Origin: Cenococcum geophilum 1.58
Taxonomy: Eukaryota > Ascomycota > Dothideomycetes > Gloniales > Gloniaceae
Direction: 5' to 3'
DNA: 64,000 nucleotides
Assembly: GCA_001692895.1 (NCBI GenBank)
Contig: KV748233.1
Location: forward strand, 992,001 to 1,056,000
Part shown: positions 23,431 through 36,948 of the stretch, in pieces
How the letters are laid out: the number at the start of each line of letters is the position of its first letter
Position numbering within the stretch: the first letter of the stretch is position 1
Made by a program: the position numbers and the translations under genes
Notes under the pieces: model-generated
What the model was told of the DNA's origin: nothing
Database searches by the model: none
What the model saw: the letters and a program-made list of their open reading frames with translations, nothing else

Positions 23431-25206
23431 GCGAAATTAGATTACTAGCTTAACACGGTTATATAAGGATCAAAAACACGAAGTATTAAGATCTTTATTA
23501 AATAATTTTGTAAAATCAAGTATATAACTACTACGAACATATTATTTAGCCCTCTGCTTGCGGGGGGTTATGGGGCAATAAATTAGGCGTCCTAACGGAT
23601 TATAAATGATGTTAATAGGTAGTAGTAATGTAGAGTATAAGGGATATTATTGCGGTTACCTTGGGTTGCCCTTAGAATAACCCCCGGATACTCCTTAAAT
23701 GGTCGCCGGTTACGTGCCGGAGGCACGTACCCGTAGTATAGTCTCCACAATCCTAGAGGCCTTACCTCCTTAAGGATTTATCTCTCTTACTAATCTATCC
23801 TATTCTATAATCGTGTCCTTATAGCCCCCTATCTATAAAGTCCCCTAATATTTAAATCCTTTCTACTTTATTTAGAAGGGCAGCTGGCTTAAGAACTAGA
23901 TTATTTGTTTATATGGTTTATTTATAATTACTACCCTCCTTTAAAATTTCGTAATAACTTAAATAGAAACTCTATAGATACCTTATAGAAAGCTATCGCG
24001 CTAAGGCAGAAAGATCCCTTTAATAGTGAAAGATTACAATAATATAAACCTTTAGGTAAAATAGCTAAATAAGCTCTAATACCTAGATGCGCTAGGAGCT
24101 TAAAAACTCTTATATACCTACGGTTACCGCTAAGAAAAACATAGATACCCTCTATAATAGTTATAACGCTACTAGAAAGTAACTAGAACCCCTTCAGCCC
24201 TACCTAGGCTAATTAGAAGATTAAGCGCTAAAGGTAATTCTAAGATCTTCCCCTAAGCTAGAAATGTTAAAGAAATATATTAATATATTTAACTAGGGAC
24301 CTAACTAAAACCCTCTTAAAAGACTACCGGCCTATAATTAGTATAGTAGCGGTATATAAACTGCTTACAAGCTAAGTAGGCCTACCCCTTTAGGTAATTA
24401 AATTTAACTACTAACTTAGGACCTAAGCCTTGTTAGGAAGCCTATACTAGCTATTAGTATTAATACTACCTCTATAGCTGGAGCTTCCCTAGGCCTAAGG
24501 TTAGAAAGTTAAGAGCCCTATACTAATATTCTTTTTAAAGAATATTAGGAAGCTACTATAAGACTCTTAGAAGCTATATAGAAAGGAGCTACTAATAAAT
24601 ATATTAAAAACCTTTAGGGGTAGGTCTAGATTTAGTAGAGCTTAATCTAGGCTAGATAAAATCTTTTATAACCTAGCTAAAGCTAAGGACCTTTTAGGGG
24701 CTATTTAGTACCTACTTAAGGAGGTATAAAAGACTTAGAGAGGTATTTACGTAGTAAATAAAAAAAGGATATAGGCTAGCTAGCTAAGGCCTTTAATAGT
24801 TTAGAACTTTACTATAGACCTAATACCTAATAGCTAGATAATTGGGTTTGTAAAATAGACAACTTCTTTAAAATGCTAATAATATAAAATAATACTAAAA
24901 AATGTATATAATGGATTATTAGTAAGATTAATAATTAATCCCTAAACTAAATTATACTTAATTAGCTTAATAAAGAGCAAATTAGTATATAGCTACAGCT
25001 GTAAACCTTCTTAAAGAAGTGGACTTAAGATTTATATATTATATAATACCATAATATAGAGCAATTCTGGAATGGTATATAGCTAGACCGCTAAAATTTC
25101 CGCTAGTTTATAAACTTTATAGAAACTCGTACTTAATAGATAGATTTAAAGCCCTGTAAAAATAAGGACGATAGCATTTATAAAAAGAAGAATATTAGAT
25201 CTATTT
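23430..25206 (+). mobile_element. Gypsy-type element G4, 5' part (leader and gag), left of G1-B
   Basis: A decayed retroelement. 23.43-23.85 kb is a leader or LTR-like region with a small hairpin around ACGTGCCGGAGGCACGT (23714-23730). From about 23.9 kb broken frames on the plus strand give Gag-like peptides (for example LDLVELNLG, PLKFPLVYKLYRNSYLI). The element is split at 25206 by G1-B and continues at 34253 with a protease domain, so gag followed by protease supports an LTR retrotransposon. LTR ends were not resolved. Confidence 0.55.
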
Positions 25207-25628
25207 TGTTACGGACGCTTTAAGTACAATGTTACGACTACTTGGGGAAGAGTTGGAAGAAGCTAGTTGGTTAATACAAGCACGGTTTAGGATAGAACCC
25301 GTAGAACCATATAACGAGGAATAGTAAGCAAGTCACATGATGGTTAAACGTATTAGCTGTGTTAAACGTAAGGAACGTCACGTCTAATATAGACAAGACG
25401 TATATTACGTATAAGAAGGATTTTATAGGAGTACGGTTATGTATTTAAGGACCCTTAGTCCCTACCTAAATAGTTCCTTCCTTATAGTAATTCTTAGAAT
25501 ACAATTGGAGTTAATCTATTAGGCAACCACTCCACTAGTTATTATTACGTTATTAACTTACTTGCAATACCTATATACCTAGCCTAATAACAAGCCCATT
25601 GTAGTTCCTGCTACAAGGCTCTATTACA
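25207..25628 (+). repeat. G1-B 5' LTR (422 bp)
   Basis: Starts TGTTACGGACGCTTTAAG and ends CTCTATTACA. It matches 33826-34247, both LTRs of copy C (425 bp, inverted) and 63048-63473. The internal run GTATTTAAGGACCC may hold the promoter/start region. This copy retains more C and G than its 3' partner. Confidence 0.93.
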
Positions 25629-25668
25629 CAATTACTACCACGGTTACGGTTTTAATAAGTTAAATAAT

Positions 25669-28600
25669 ATGCCACTAAAAGCAGCTACCACTATAACGCC
25701 ATTAACGGCGGCAATTACGTTAGGATTAGGTAACGACACTAGTATGGCAAATACTAACTCATAACAACCTATAATAGTAGGACAGTTATAAACAATAGTT
25801 AATCAGTTAATAGGAGATAATGTAGCACTCGAAAATAGGATTAATAGGATAGGAGTAGTAAAGGTTAAGTTACCATTAATTAAAAGATTCTTAGGAGAGA
25901 GATTAAAGCTTAAAGGATTCCTTACGCAAATATACTTTAAGGTTGCGCAGGAAGGAGTAAAGCTGGTAATAACTATAGATCAAGTAGCATATGCAGGATT
26001 ATTCTTATTAGGAAGAGCACTTAAATGGTTTAAGCCTTACCTTATAGAGATATAAGTAAACAGAATAACAACAACGAACCAGGAAGTACGGTTTATGTTT
26101 TTAAGCTAGAATGGATTTGTAGAGTAACTTACATAAATGTTCGGGGACCTAAAACCAATAACTATAGTGGAAAGAAAGCTTTAGGACCTAACGTAACGGA
26201 CTTTAACAATTAAGTATACGACATAATTTTAAACGCTAGCTATATAACTTAAGTGGAATAATAAGGCGCTTATGGCACAGTATAAATAGGGACTTAAGGC
26301 TAAAGTTTAGGACGTAATTATTCTAATAGAAGATACGGATACCCTAAGGGAATTAATAGATTAAGTAATTAAGATTAATAATAGGATCTTCTAAAGGGAA
26401 TAGGCTAAGAGAGGCCAGGATAGAGTTCTATAGTTGTATAAGACGTAAAGTACGCAACAACTAAAGCCAAGTTAGAAACTATGGTATAGCGTAGAGCTAA
26501 TAGACCTAAGTGGTACTAAAGAAGCCTATAAGAGATGGAGTAAGAAACTATAAAAATCTAGAGGTTAAGGATCTAGTAATTATAGGACTAAGGAGCAGAG
26601 GCTAAACCAGGGATCTTAATAGTAGAAGACGTTTAGGCGGACTTTATAATAAAGTTAATGGTTTAAAGACGGAGCTTATATAAATTACGGAAAATAGGGT
26701 TACTTTATAAGGGATTATAAAGATAGTCAGAGTTACTATGTAATAAAGGGAACTAGACTAGTAGTATATAATATATACATATAGAGGGACGATAATGCGC
26801 TGTGAGGAACAAAAGAATATTTAATTAGAAGTTTTGCGTTTTGTTATAATAACGCATGCCAAATTTATAAAGACGCTAAGTATGGTGTAAGCTATTAGCT
26901 ATAAGAGCTAGAGTTAAAAGGACTTAGAGGAACTAAAGAGTTAGATAAAGAATAAGATTAACTCTACGAGCTAGATTAAGATGTTACAGTAATATATAGA
27001 CAAAGATTAGCAATAATAATAATAGAGTTGGAGTACTTATTAATTAATAGCAATAAGGATAGTAAAGGAACTAACTAAGGGTATTTAAACCTTAATAATG
27101 TAATAGAAGTAGAGACTAAGACCGCCATAGAGTAAAGTTTAGTAACGGGTATTATAACACCGTTGGATACGGCATCCATCGCTTTATAAGACGGAAGGAG
27201 TAATATCTAAAGACGATTAAGTAAGTAGACGACTGCTAGTGCTAGCTTACCACTTAATAAAGGCAAAAGGCTAAAGGCTTAAGATTCTTAAGACAAAATA
27301 AAAGATAACTAAGATTCTTAAGACGAGATAAGGTAAGCTTAAAGACCTATAACGGATAGAAACCGATAGAGTAAAGTAGTAGCTTAGTTTAAGGATATAT
27401 AAATAAGCTTAGGATAAGAATTCCTAACGGCATAAGATTTTTAAGATAAGATGAGTGAGATCTAGGACTCTTAAGAAGAGATAAGGACATTAGTTAAGCC
27501 TAGTTGGACTAAGGTAGGGGCTAAGCTTAAGTTAAAAGCAAGCTTAGGATTAAAGAATCTAAGGGGTTAAGAATTTAGAGTATAAATTAAGACACCTATA
27601 AGTAAGAGGTAAGAGGCTTCTTTATAGATTAGAGAATCTGTAGCGCAAATAGCAATTAGACTAGGAGACAGATATATAGACCTAGAGGACTTACTAGGGG
27701 AATATAGTGTTCAGCCTAAAGATCGAAAAGTTAATATTATGATTAAGAAGCACGAAGACTTTAAGGATCTACTTGTAAGACGCGACGTAAAGGAAACCAT
27801 AGAGGAATTTAGGGCAAGAATTACCTTATAGCAAGAATAGAAACTAGATAAGAGATCTAGTATATTAGGACGTATAAAGGATAGAGCGCTAGTATAAAAA
27901 GTCACTAATAGGCCTAGAATAGGCATACTAAGAGCTAAGTGGCTTACTGAACTGGAATAAGAAGAGGATTTAGGGATTCCTACTAGGTTCGAAGAATAAT
28001 ATACTAAAGGCTATTATGACGTAGTAATAAAGAGATATTTTCTTATAGACGAGCCGTATATACTTAAGCAGCTATACTAAAAGTGGTATAGACAACGATA
28101 TAATAATAAGTAGGAAGATTTCTATATATAGTTAGACGAAAAAGTTGTTTAAGACCACCTAATTATAGAGAAGGCTATAACTTATATTAAGGGGGCCTTA
28201 ATTATAATATTAAAAGATTTAGAGGAGTAATTAGAGGACTAGAGAACTAAAAAATAAATCTTAGTACCTATAAACGAAGTTGTGACGCTTAGATTAATAT
28301 AAGAAAGGTTTAAACTTAAGGATAAAGACGAGCCAAGAGTTAACCTAAAATACTAAGTATATTATATACTATTGTGGATAGTATACGTGGATAATATATA
28401 TAACATATATAGAGCACCAAAGGATAAAAATTGAAAGTATCTAATAAGGATATATTAGATAACGGATAAGGTAAAGTATTAAAACGCTAAATATATGTAT
28501 AGTTGGTACCTAGTAGAAGTTTAAGAATAAGGGGACTTAATACTTTAACCAGGAAGATTCCTTATGGAAGAATACCTAGATAGATAATAATGGTGGGAAT

Positions 28601-31600
28601 ATCTAGAGAATACCTATCTATGGTATATTAAAGATAAAAAGCGAACTAAGTATTGGCCTAAGTTAAATTAAGTATAAATAGGATCTAGTAGCTAGTAGTT
28701 GGGAAAAGTAGAGGCCTATAGGACTAGAGGGAGCCAGTAGTAGANCCTTAGACCCTTAAAGGAATTTAAGGATAATACCTGAATTTATAAATTAAGTAGT
28801 AAGATTAACAGTTTGAGGTATTAATAGATAGTAGAGTAATAAGGAACTATATCTCGCTAGTAGTAGTTAAAAAAATAGGATTACTATATAGGTAAAAGGA
28901 ATATCCTTACCTATTAGTAATAATTTTAGGAGATCTAATAGCCTATAAAGGAGGTATTATTAATCTTAAAACAGGACCTATTTAGTTAACTATTAAAAGA
29001 AGACTAGTTGAGATGTCTTTTAATATATTACTATTAGGGAATAATAAGGCAGTATTAGGAATGCCTTAGTTATAGGAATATAATCTAAAGATTAATTAGG
29101 TTATAGGTTAGGTTGATATTAGAGATACTTAACGCCGTAAGATATAATAATAAGCTAAGTTGGTATGGTACTAAGTAGGAGCGACCTATAAAGAAACGGA
29201 AAAAGGGCTAAGCTATGTACTAAAAAGATACTATAAGTATAGTAAGAAACTATAGTCACCTAAGAGTAAAAAGCTGTTAGAGTATATAGTATAGGACTAT
29301 AAGATAGAATTGAAACTAGGAATAAGTTTAAGGTTCTTTCTAATCTATAAGCTTACTAAAGAAGAAGGTAGAGCATTAAAAGAGTTTATCTAAGAAAACT
29401 TATAAAAGGGATATATTAGACTATTGCAGTTATTAGCGGGTTATCTAGTACTATTTATACTAAAAAAGAATAGCAAACTAAGGCTGTATATTAACTATAG
29501 ATAGTTAAATAGCATTACCAGAAAGGATAGGTATCTTTTACCCTTAATTAGCAAAATCTAAGATAGGATAGGTAATACGCAAATCTTTATAAAGATAGAT
29601 CTAAGATAGGTATACTATTAAATTAGGATTAAGGAAGGCAATAAATAGAAGGCAGCCTTTAAATTAAAGGAAGGACTATATAAACTATTAGTTATGTAAT
29701 TCGGGCTTATAAACGCACTAGTAACGTTCTAGAAGCATATTAATAATATATTAGGAGAATATTTAGATGAATTTGTTATAGTATACCTTAACGACATTAT
29801 TATCTACTTAATAAACGAGGAAGAATATAGAGAATACGTTAAATGGGTTTTAAAGAGACTATAAGAGGAATAAATGCTAGTAGTAATTAAGAAATGCGAG
29901 TTCTTTACTAGGAAGACTAATTTTGTTAGATTTATTATTAAACTAGGCTAACTTAGTATAGATCTAAAGAAGATTAAGGCTATAGTAAATTGGTAGGAAC
30001 TAGAGAACATTACACAGTTAAAATCGTTCCTAGGGTTTTATAATTACTGCAGAAGGTTTATAGCATAATAGTTAAAGGATATTAAACTATTTATATAATT
30101 AACAAAGAAAGAAGAACTATAGGTATAGGGAGAGGAATAGCAAGAACTCTTTAAAAAAGTTAAAGAGTTGTTTACCTAGGAGCTAGTTCTTAAGATCTAC
30201 CAACTAGGACTAGAGATAGTTGTAGAAATAGATATATTAGACTTTATACTAGGAGTATACTTTATATAAAAGTATCTAGATGGATGGTATCTAGTGGTAT
30301 ACTATAGTCAAAAAATAATACTACTAGAGTTAAACTATGACATTTATAATAAGGAGTTGTTAGGTATAGTTATAGCATTAAAGAAATAGAGAGCATTCTT
30401 GTAAGGCATAGAAAAACCATTTATAGTTAAAACGGATTATAAGAACCTAATAGGATTCCTAACAATAAAGGAACTTAACTAAAAATAGGTTAGATGGGCA
30501 GAGATGCTTATAGAATACTATTTTAAGATTTAGTATACTAAGGGTATAAATAATACGCGAGCTAATGCGTTAAGTTAAAAAGCTGAACTATAAAATAATA
30601 ATAAGCTATTAGGGGCTTTACTACAAAAAGATATAGACGGATTAATTAGGTATAATTATCCAAAAATTATAGTAACTTAAAAGAATAAGTTAGAGAAAGT
30701 TTATAAGATATTAGAAAGCTTTTAGGTATAAAGGATTCTAAATATATAACTAGAAGATCTACAGGCGGATATATATAAAAATTAAGAGGTAAAGTATATC
30801 CCAAGAAGCATAGCAGAGCAGTTTATAGAGGACTTCTATAAGGGACTAACTTAAGGATATAACGGAGCTATAGGCTTAGTGTTAAGACTCTAGAAGGAAT
30901 ATATCATTAACGGAATCTAGAAAATAGCTAAAAGGGTTACTAGAGAGTGTCTAGATTGCTAAAGGAACAAATTAATAAGGTATAAGCTATATAGAGAGCT
31001 ACAACCTATTAAAATACCAGAGAGACTATAGGAGGTTATATTATAGGACTTTGTTGTTAAGTTACCAAAGTTAAGAGATCCTATTACTAGATAAGATTAT
31101 AACGTAATCTTAGTAATAGTAGACAAGCTTATAAAGTGGGGATACTTTATAGCCTATATAGAAGAAATCTTAGCGGAAGATGTCGCTAGAGTCTATATTA
31201 AAGAAGTGTTCGTAAGATATAGAGCACTAAGTAAAATTATATTAGATAGGGATCTAAGATTTATAGTAGCATTTTAGAAAGTATTCTTGGCGGAACAAGA
31301 AGTTTAAGCAGTAACTTCTATCGCATATTATCTATAGACAGACGGTTAAACGGAAAGATTAAATTAGACACTAGAGCAGTATCTAAGGCACTATATTAAT
31401 CACGTACAGAATAATTAGGTATCGCTATTACTAGTTATATAATTTATATATAATACAACACTATAAGAAGGAATAGGTATATTACTATTTAAGGCGAATT
31501 ACGGATACGAGCTAAGAACATTATTATTGCTACATTAAGTAAAGAAAATAAGTAGTAAAGCTAAGTAAAGAATAGAGACTTTAATAAATCTTTATACAAA

Positions 31601-32085
31601 CCTTATAGAAATAGCTAAGGTGGTATAGCAAAAAATAAAAAAGTACTACGATGCTAAGAGATCTGAGGGACTAGATCTTAAGGAGGGGGATAAAGTATAG
31701 CTACTATATAAAAATTTCAAGAGTTAACAACTAAGTAAGAAGTTGGACTACGTTAGACTAGGACCTTTTAAAATTACATAAAGAATTTTATTAATTATAT
31801 TTAAGCTAAACCTACTAGCCAAAATAAAGATCTACCCTATACAGTATATTGCAATGCTAGAGCTAGTATATAGAAATATTAAGCTATTAATCTACAAGGC
31901 AGACACGTATAGAGGACAAGAAGAAGACAAATGGTAAGTTTTAAAGATTATTAGCTATAAGGACGTAGACGATAAAATATAGTATAAGGTTAAGTGGATA
32001 GGCTATACTAAGACTACCTAGGAGCTACTAGAGAATTTAAAGAACGCTATAGGAAAGGTATAAGAGTATTAGAAGAAAATAGGTT
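25669..32085 (+). pseudogene. G1-B gag-pol polyprotein, RIP-inactivated
   Basis: Starts at ATG 25669 (MPLKAATTITPLTAA), as do the copies at 63519 and in copy C. Gag runs to about 26.65 kb, with ALKWFKPYL. A zinc knuckle at 26678-26722 reads YINYGK, stop, GYFIRDY, with its Cys and His positions as Tyr. An aspartic-protease region lies near 28.81-28.9 kb. RT at about 29.33-29.83 kb has an active site reading YLND (29787-29798) for YLDD. RNase H covers about 30.2-30.58 kb (TDYKNLIGF). Integrase covers about 30.9-31.45 kb (RNKLIRYKLYRELQPIKIP, ILVIVDKLIKWGYF). A chromodomain lies at about 31.93-32.08 kb (YKVKWIGYTK, LLENLKNAI). Nearly all stops replace Gln codons, so the original protein is still recognisable. 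Confidence 0.9.
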
Positions 32086-32778
32086 AGGTAATATTAATAA
32101 AGAAGAATTATTAAAGAACGAGTTACCTAAAGGGGACCTAGGAAGAGCGACTGCTAAATTACTTAGAGTTGTTTCCTGCACTATAGAAGGAGAGTTAGTT
32201 CTTTCGTTACCTAGTTCCTAAAGACCTTACTAAATAAGCTTCTACTCTTTTAAACGAACTTTCTTATAGATATGTTCTAAACGCTAAAGATAAGCGTAAG
32301 CTAGACGCTAAGCTTTAAGGATACGTGCGGACTCTTCTAAGGCATGTTAAACCTCAAGCAGCGCAGAAGCTAGCTTACTATTAAGCTTTATAGTAGCAGA
32401 TTAAATATAAAACCCTATAATAAATTATTTAGGGAACTTAAAGACTATTAAGAGTAATGGGACGCGTATACTTAATATTAGATATAGAATGAACGTTATA
32501 TAATAAACACATATTGGCGCGAGTGCATTTAGAATAAGAGGAAGGTTGGCAATCGCAATATAATTTAACCCCTCTTTCGCACAACAAGAGTAAGGAATCG
32601 CTATTACTTTACCTAGCAATAGTATTAAAGAGACGGTATAAAGGCAACGCTTAACCCAGGAGAGAGAAGAAATTGCTTTAGGCATTATAAGTAATAATAT
32701 TAACTAAATTAATTAGACGGATATTACACCTCTAGTAAATAACTTAGAGATACTAGGTATCTTTAAGGACAAAAATAA

Positions 32779-33795
32779 TAATAATTCTTCTTTGATTAAC
32801 GTCTAATATAGATACTATCTAGCCCTACGCAGACTACTCCGTACACAAGGGAAAAGTAATATTAATGGGAAAAAACCCTTGCTGCTAGGGGGAGGAAAAA
32901 CCCTATGAGCCACCTTAGTAGGATAAAAAACCCCAATTTACCATATCCGTCTATAGCGGCAGCCCTATAGGCCTACGGCTACATCCTATCCTCCTTAGAT
33001 GTTTAAACTCCTTAAGAACTACTGCTTCCTTCTCTAGCTTATCCAAGCTAGGGTTTACTACGTCCCAGCTAGGCCTTGCCAATTAATTACTATATTATTG
33101 TTATTTCCTATATCTTGGCCATCCCCTATATACTATCTCTTGTTTAACCATTGCTATATACGCCATACCTTCCCCCCCCTAGGGCCTATTAAAGGCGTAA
33201 GGGGGATTTATCCGTTCTACTATCCTAACACTAAAAGCCGAAAGTGGGATGTATGTACCTGGGTATCTTTTATACCTAGGCCCCAGTCACTAGGCCCTCT
33301 CTAGGGGCACCACTCCGTTAAGAGGAGATAAGGAAAACCATACGGGGTTGTATCCGGCTGTTGCTTTAGTAGTATTACGGCAGTACGGCGAGTGACCGCA
33401 TACTCCGCGGGCGATCGCCCTAGGGGTTAGGAGGGGCCGTATATTTGCTCGTTTATTTACTCATTTACGTTCGCTCATTTATTAATATAAGAGGTCGTTA
33501 ATGCTTTCTATTAGGGGTCGGGGGATGCTATTGAATACTGTACATCCATGTTAGATTGTACAGGTGCCCTGGATAGGAGAACAGTAGTGGTCGTCGTATT
33601 GTAGAGGGCCAATAGTAGTGGTTTTCAAGATCTCACTATCCGAAAACCTTTCACCACCGCCCTTAACGCCCACAACCACCACTAGGTCCTGTCCGCACGC
33701 TATACAACGTCTCTACGTTAGCTCTGAATCTAAACTTCGAAGACTAGGTTCGTAGCCGTCACCACGTACAGGTGCAGAGTCCGTTTTCGACGGCC
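32779..33795 (-). mobile_element. LINE-type insertion nested in G1-B (5'-truncated, 1017 bp)
   Basis: The 15-bp TAAGGACAAAAATAA occurs on both sides (32764-32778 and 33796-33810), and copy C lacks the insert at the corresponding place. The left end begins TAATAATAATTC, a minus-strand (TTA)n tail, followed by words shared with the reverse complement of the LINE-A 3' end (TTAACGTC, GACTACTCC). It is therefore probably a relative of LINE-A. No RT remains. The right third (33.53-33.79 kb) is GC-balanced and hardly RIP-mutated, in contrast to the rest. Confidence 0.78.
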
Positions 33796-33810
33796 TAAGG
33801 ACAAAAATAA

Positions 33811-33825
33811 AGAGGAGGGAGATGG
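33811..33825 (+). promoter_or_regulatory. G1-B polypurine tract
   Basis: AGAGGAGGGAGATGG lies directly before the 3' LTR. The same tract is found inverted beside the LTR in copy C (36949-36963). It is the expected primer site for plus-strand DNA synthesis. Confidence 0.85.
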
Positions 33826-34247
33826 TGTTATAGACGCTTTAAGTATAATATTATAACTACTTAGGAAAGAGTTGGAAGAAGCTAGTTAGTTAATATAAGC
33901 ACGGTTTAGGATAGAACCCGTGGAACTATATAATAAGGAATAGTAAGTAAGTTACATAATAGTTAAACATATTAGCTATATTAAACATAAGGAACGTCAC
34001 GTCTAATATAGATAAGACGTATATCACGTATAAGAAGGATTTTATAGGAGTACGGTTGTGTATTTAAGGACCCTTAGTCCCTACCTAGATAGTTCCTTCC
34101 TTATAGTGATTCTTAGAATATAATTGGAGTTAATCTATTAGGCAACCACTCCACCAGTTATTATTACGTTGTTGACTTACTTGCAATACCTATATACCTA
34201 GCTCAATAACAAGCCTATCATAGTTCCTGCTATAAGGCTTCGTTATA
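33826..34247 (+). repeat. G1-B 3' LTR (422 bp)
   Basis: Same length as the 5' LTR. It begins TGTTATAGACGCTTTAAG and ends CTTCGTTATA. It is more RIP-mutated than the 5' LTR, with additional C-to-T and G-to-A changes. It is followed by the target duplication TATTT. Confidence 0.93.
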
Positions 34248-34252
34248 TATTT

Positions 34253-35180
34253 AGGCTAGAATTAAGCTAGTAATTTATAATAAAATAAAGCGCGTAGAAG
34301 CCCTATTGCGGATTACTATATATACGGATTTTAAATAAATAGTTCTAAACGCTAAAAATATAGTAAAGAACTAGACCTCTTTTAATAAAAAGCTAGGGGG
34401 TAACTAAAAGTATAGGTACTTTAATAGTAATATAGGGCAGACCTAATCTTTAAAAAAGCCATTCTTAAAGAGAACTTTAAAATAGTTAAAGTTAGGGACC
34501 TTAAGTAATAGAAAAGACTCCTAGGGGTAACCTAATACCTATTTAGCACCCTTATAGGAACACTCTAAGAAGCTAAAAGGAAATTTCCCTAAAGGTAAAT
34601 CTTATTAAAAGAATAAGCAGGGCGACAAATGTACTAATAATTTAAAAAAAAAAAAGCCTTAGTTGCGGACCTTTTCTAGCTATAACTAGGGCAAGATATA
34701 GAAGGAGAGACTTTCTATATTGCTGTTAAGCTGGAAACGGTACTCCCTATAGGTAAAGTATAATGGTTCTAAGTACTATATAATAGCGGCACCGAAATCA
34801 ATCTTATATAATATAATTTAGTAAAAGAGTATAAATTTATCCTATTATTAAGGCGGTAGAAACCTATTATAGGCTTTCTAGATAAGTATTGGATTAAACT
34901 ATATAGTGCCTATAAGCTTATAGTATTAGTGGCTAATATATATAACCGCATTAAGGTAGTTAGCCCATAACCCTTCTAGGCGGCTAACTTTATAGGTTAT
35001 AACCTTATCCTTAAATACCCTTAGCTTATAAAAGTAAAATTTAAAATACGCTTTAAAATAAAAGCCTTTAAATAGTAGAATAATAAAGAATTAAAATGGT
35101 GTATATTACTAATAAGCCTAAAAAACATCCTAGAAGATATAGCTTTAGGTAAAATAGTATATACTTTATACCTAAAAGAA
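34253..35180 (+). mobile_element. Element G4, continuation with aspartic-protease region
   Basis: Right of the G1-B insertion. At about 34.78-35.05 kb the frame reads NSGTEINLI, then NLVKEYKFILLL, FIGYNLILKYP. This is a retroviral-type aspartic protease in which the Asp of DSGT reads Asn. The protease is followed by an unassignable segment and then, at 35181, by the 193-bp G2 LTR. G4 pol is therefore missing in this window. Confidence 0.6.
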
Positions 35181-35373
35181 TGTTATAGAACCCTACCGCA
35201 GGGGCCTCTATAGGAGAGCCCCGTGCTTTTACGTACACCTCGCGTATAGCTTATGTCAGCTACGCGTAGGTATATCATCTCCTTACGCCCTTAGCCCTTA
35301 CAATCGATCGCGTAACGTCTTGTAAACTCCTCAAATATATACACTTTGTAGTTACTGCCCACGTCCTATAACA
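35181..35373 (+). repeat. Gypsy G2 copy 2, 5' LTR (193 bp)
   Basis: The best preserved G2 LTR: starts TGTTATAGAACCC and ends GTCCTATAACA, giving 11-bp inverted ends with one mismatch. It is followed by internal G2 sequence in the same orientation, so it is a 5' LTR. No 3' partner is present because the element is truncated at about 44800. Confidence 0.88.
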
Positions 35374-36523
35374 TTACGTTACGCCTTTTTTACCACCGAC
35401 GCTTAGCCTACAACTAATTCTACGTCTCTATAAAACTGCAGGCGCTACTAAAAGTAGCGTATCTATAAATTACCTTACTTTATACTTCTAAGGAACCTAT
35501 AATAGTAAAATTATATTCCTTACTAGCTACTATATTAAACCTAAAGAATAATCCAATACCTATATTTAACCTATAACGCCAATTAATCCTAAAAGAATTT
35601 AACTTATTAGCCCTAGCCTTAACCCCTAAGGAGACGGACACTAATAATATCTTATCTTTTATTAACTATATAACTACAGATAAGTAAATAAAGGGGCTAC
35701 TACCTATTAAAATTAAAATATAAGATGCCAAGATGTTTGCAAAAATGGTAGTACGAGACCCTAATAAATACTACCGCCTTTTATAGAACTACTACCTAAA
35801 GCTTATACGAGCCGAGATGCGTACTACCTAAGATCGCAATATTATCTAAGACCTATAAGCTTATAAGGCGCTTGCTAATAACATATATTAAGAAACTAAA
35901 GACAACCTCTATGTGTCTAAACGCGACGTCTAATAGTTAAAGAAGGCTAAAATTGTACTAATTGCTATAGTCACTAAAAGAGAAGGCATAATTAAATACC
36001 TATAATCTTAGCTTAATAAGTATATTTATAATAACGCTAAATACCTCTTTACTATATATAACGCTACCTAAGTCTTTATACCCCCGGTAACTTTACCTAC
36101 TTAATACTTAATAAAGGGCTAGCGCTAAGCAGCTTTACCTAATAGAAACCCCTACTAAAGTAGCGATAATAAAAGCTATAATAATCGAACCTAAATTACT
36201 ACTATAGGGTCTAATATACGCTACCTTAATCCCCTAGTCTTTTAGGGAAACTACAAGAAATATAGCTACTAGAAGATATAAATCCGCAAGAAACTAACTT
36301 AAAGCGCCTACCTTTTTCTTACAGAAGATACTAAGATTGGCTACATTATTAGGCGAATAAAGGGTATACTATTTAATAGACTCTTCGCCTAATAGGAGAC
36401 TAATAGCCCCTAAAAGTAGTAATCCTACTAAGAAATCCTTAATAATCTTAACCTAATATACCGTAACTATAACCTACTAGCTACCAACTAAGCTAAACTA
36501 TATACCTTAAAGATAAGCCCTAC
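35374..36523 (+). mobile_element. Gypsy G2 copy 2, 5' leader and gag, left of G1-C
   Basis: Leader after the LTR, then broken Gag frames from about 35.7 kb (pieces FAKMVVRDPNKYYRLL, LKLIRAEMRTT, DNLYVSKRDV, LNKYIYNNAKYLFTIYNAT). From 36087 it matches 2856-3300. Interrupted at 36523 by G1-C, with CCTAC (36519-36523) repeated at 44535-44539. The 5' portion 35374-36086 is missing from G2 copy 1, so this is the only view of the Gag N-terminus. Confidence 0.75.
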
Positions 36524-36948
36524 TATAACGGAACCTTATAGCAAGAACTACGATGGGCTCATTATTGGGCTAGGTGTGTAGGAAATGTAAGTACAAAAGT
36601 CAAGAACGTAATAACAACTGGTGGAGTGGTTGCCCAACAGATTAACTCCAATTATATTCTAAGAATCACTACAAAGAAGGAACTATCTAGGTAGGGACTA
36701 AGGGTCCTTAAATACATAACCGTACTCTTATAAAATCCTTCTTATATATAATATACGTCTTATATATAAGGTACGTAAGTTCCTCTTATTCCTTTTATTT
36801 AATATATAGCATATTATATAACCTTAATTACCATTCCTCGTTATATAGTTCTATCGGCTCCATCTTAAACCGTGCCTAAATTAACCAACTAGCTTCTTCC
36901 GTTTCTTCTCCAAGTAGTTATAATATTATACTTAAAGCGTCCGTAACA
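36524..36948 (-). repeat. G1-C LTR, 3' on the element strand (425 bp)
   Basis: Inverted relative to the B LTRs; begins TATAACGG and ends CCGTAACA on the plus strand. The polypurine tract, seen as ATCTCCCTCCTC, lies immediately to its right, which identifies this as the element's 3' LTR. Confidence 0.93.

Larger units (their letters stand above)
25207..34247 (+). mobile_element. Gypsy family G1, copy B: complete element with TSD (9041 bp)
   Basis: Both LTRs are 422 bp (25207-25628 and 33826-34247), and a 5-bp duplication TATTT lies at 25202-25206 and 34248-34252. The internal order is gag, protease, RT, RNase H, integrase, chromodomain, so it is a chromovirus-type Ty3/Gypsy element. A polypurine tract (33811-33825) precedes the 3' LTR. 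A 1017-bp LINE is nested at 32779-33795. Without it the element is about 8.0 kb, the size of copy C (8011 bp). RIP stops make it inactive. Confidence 0.94.
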
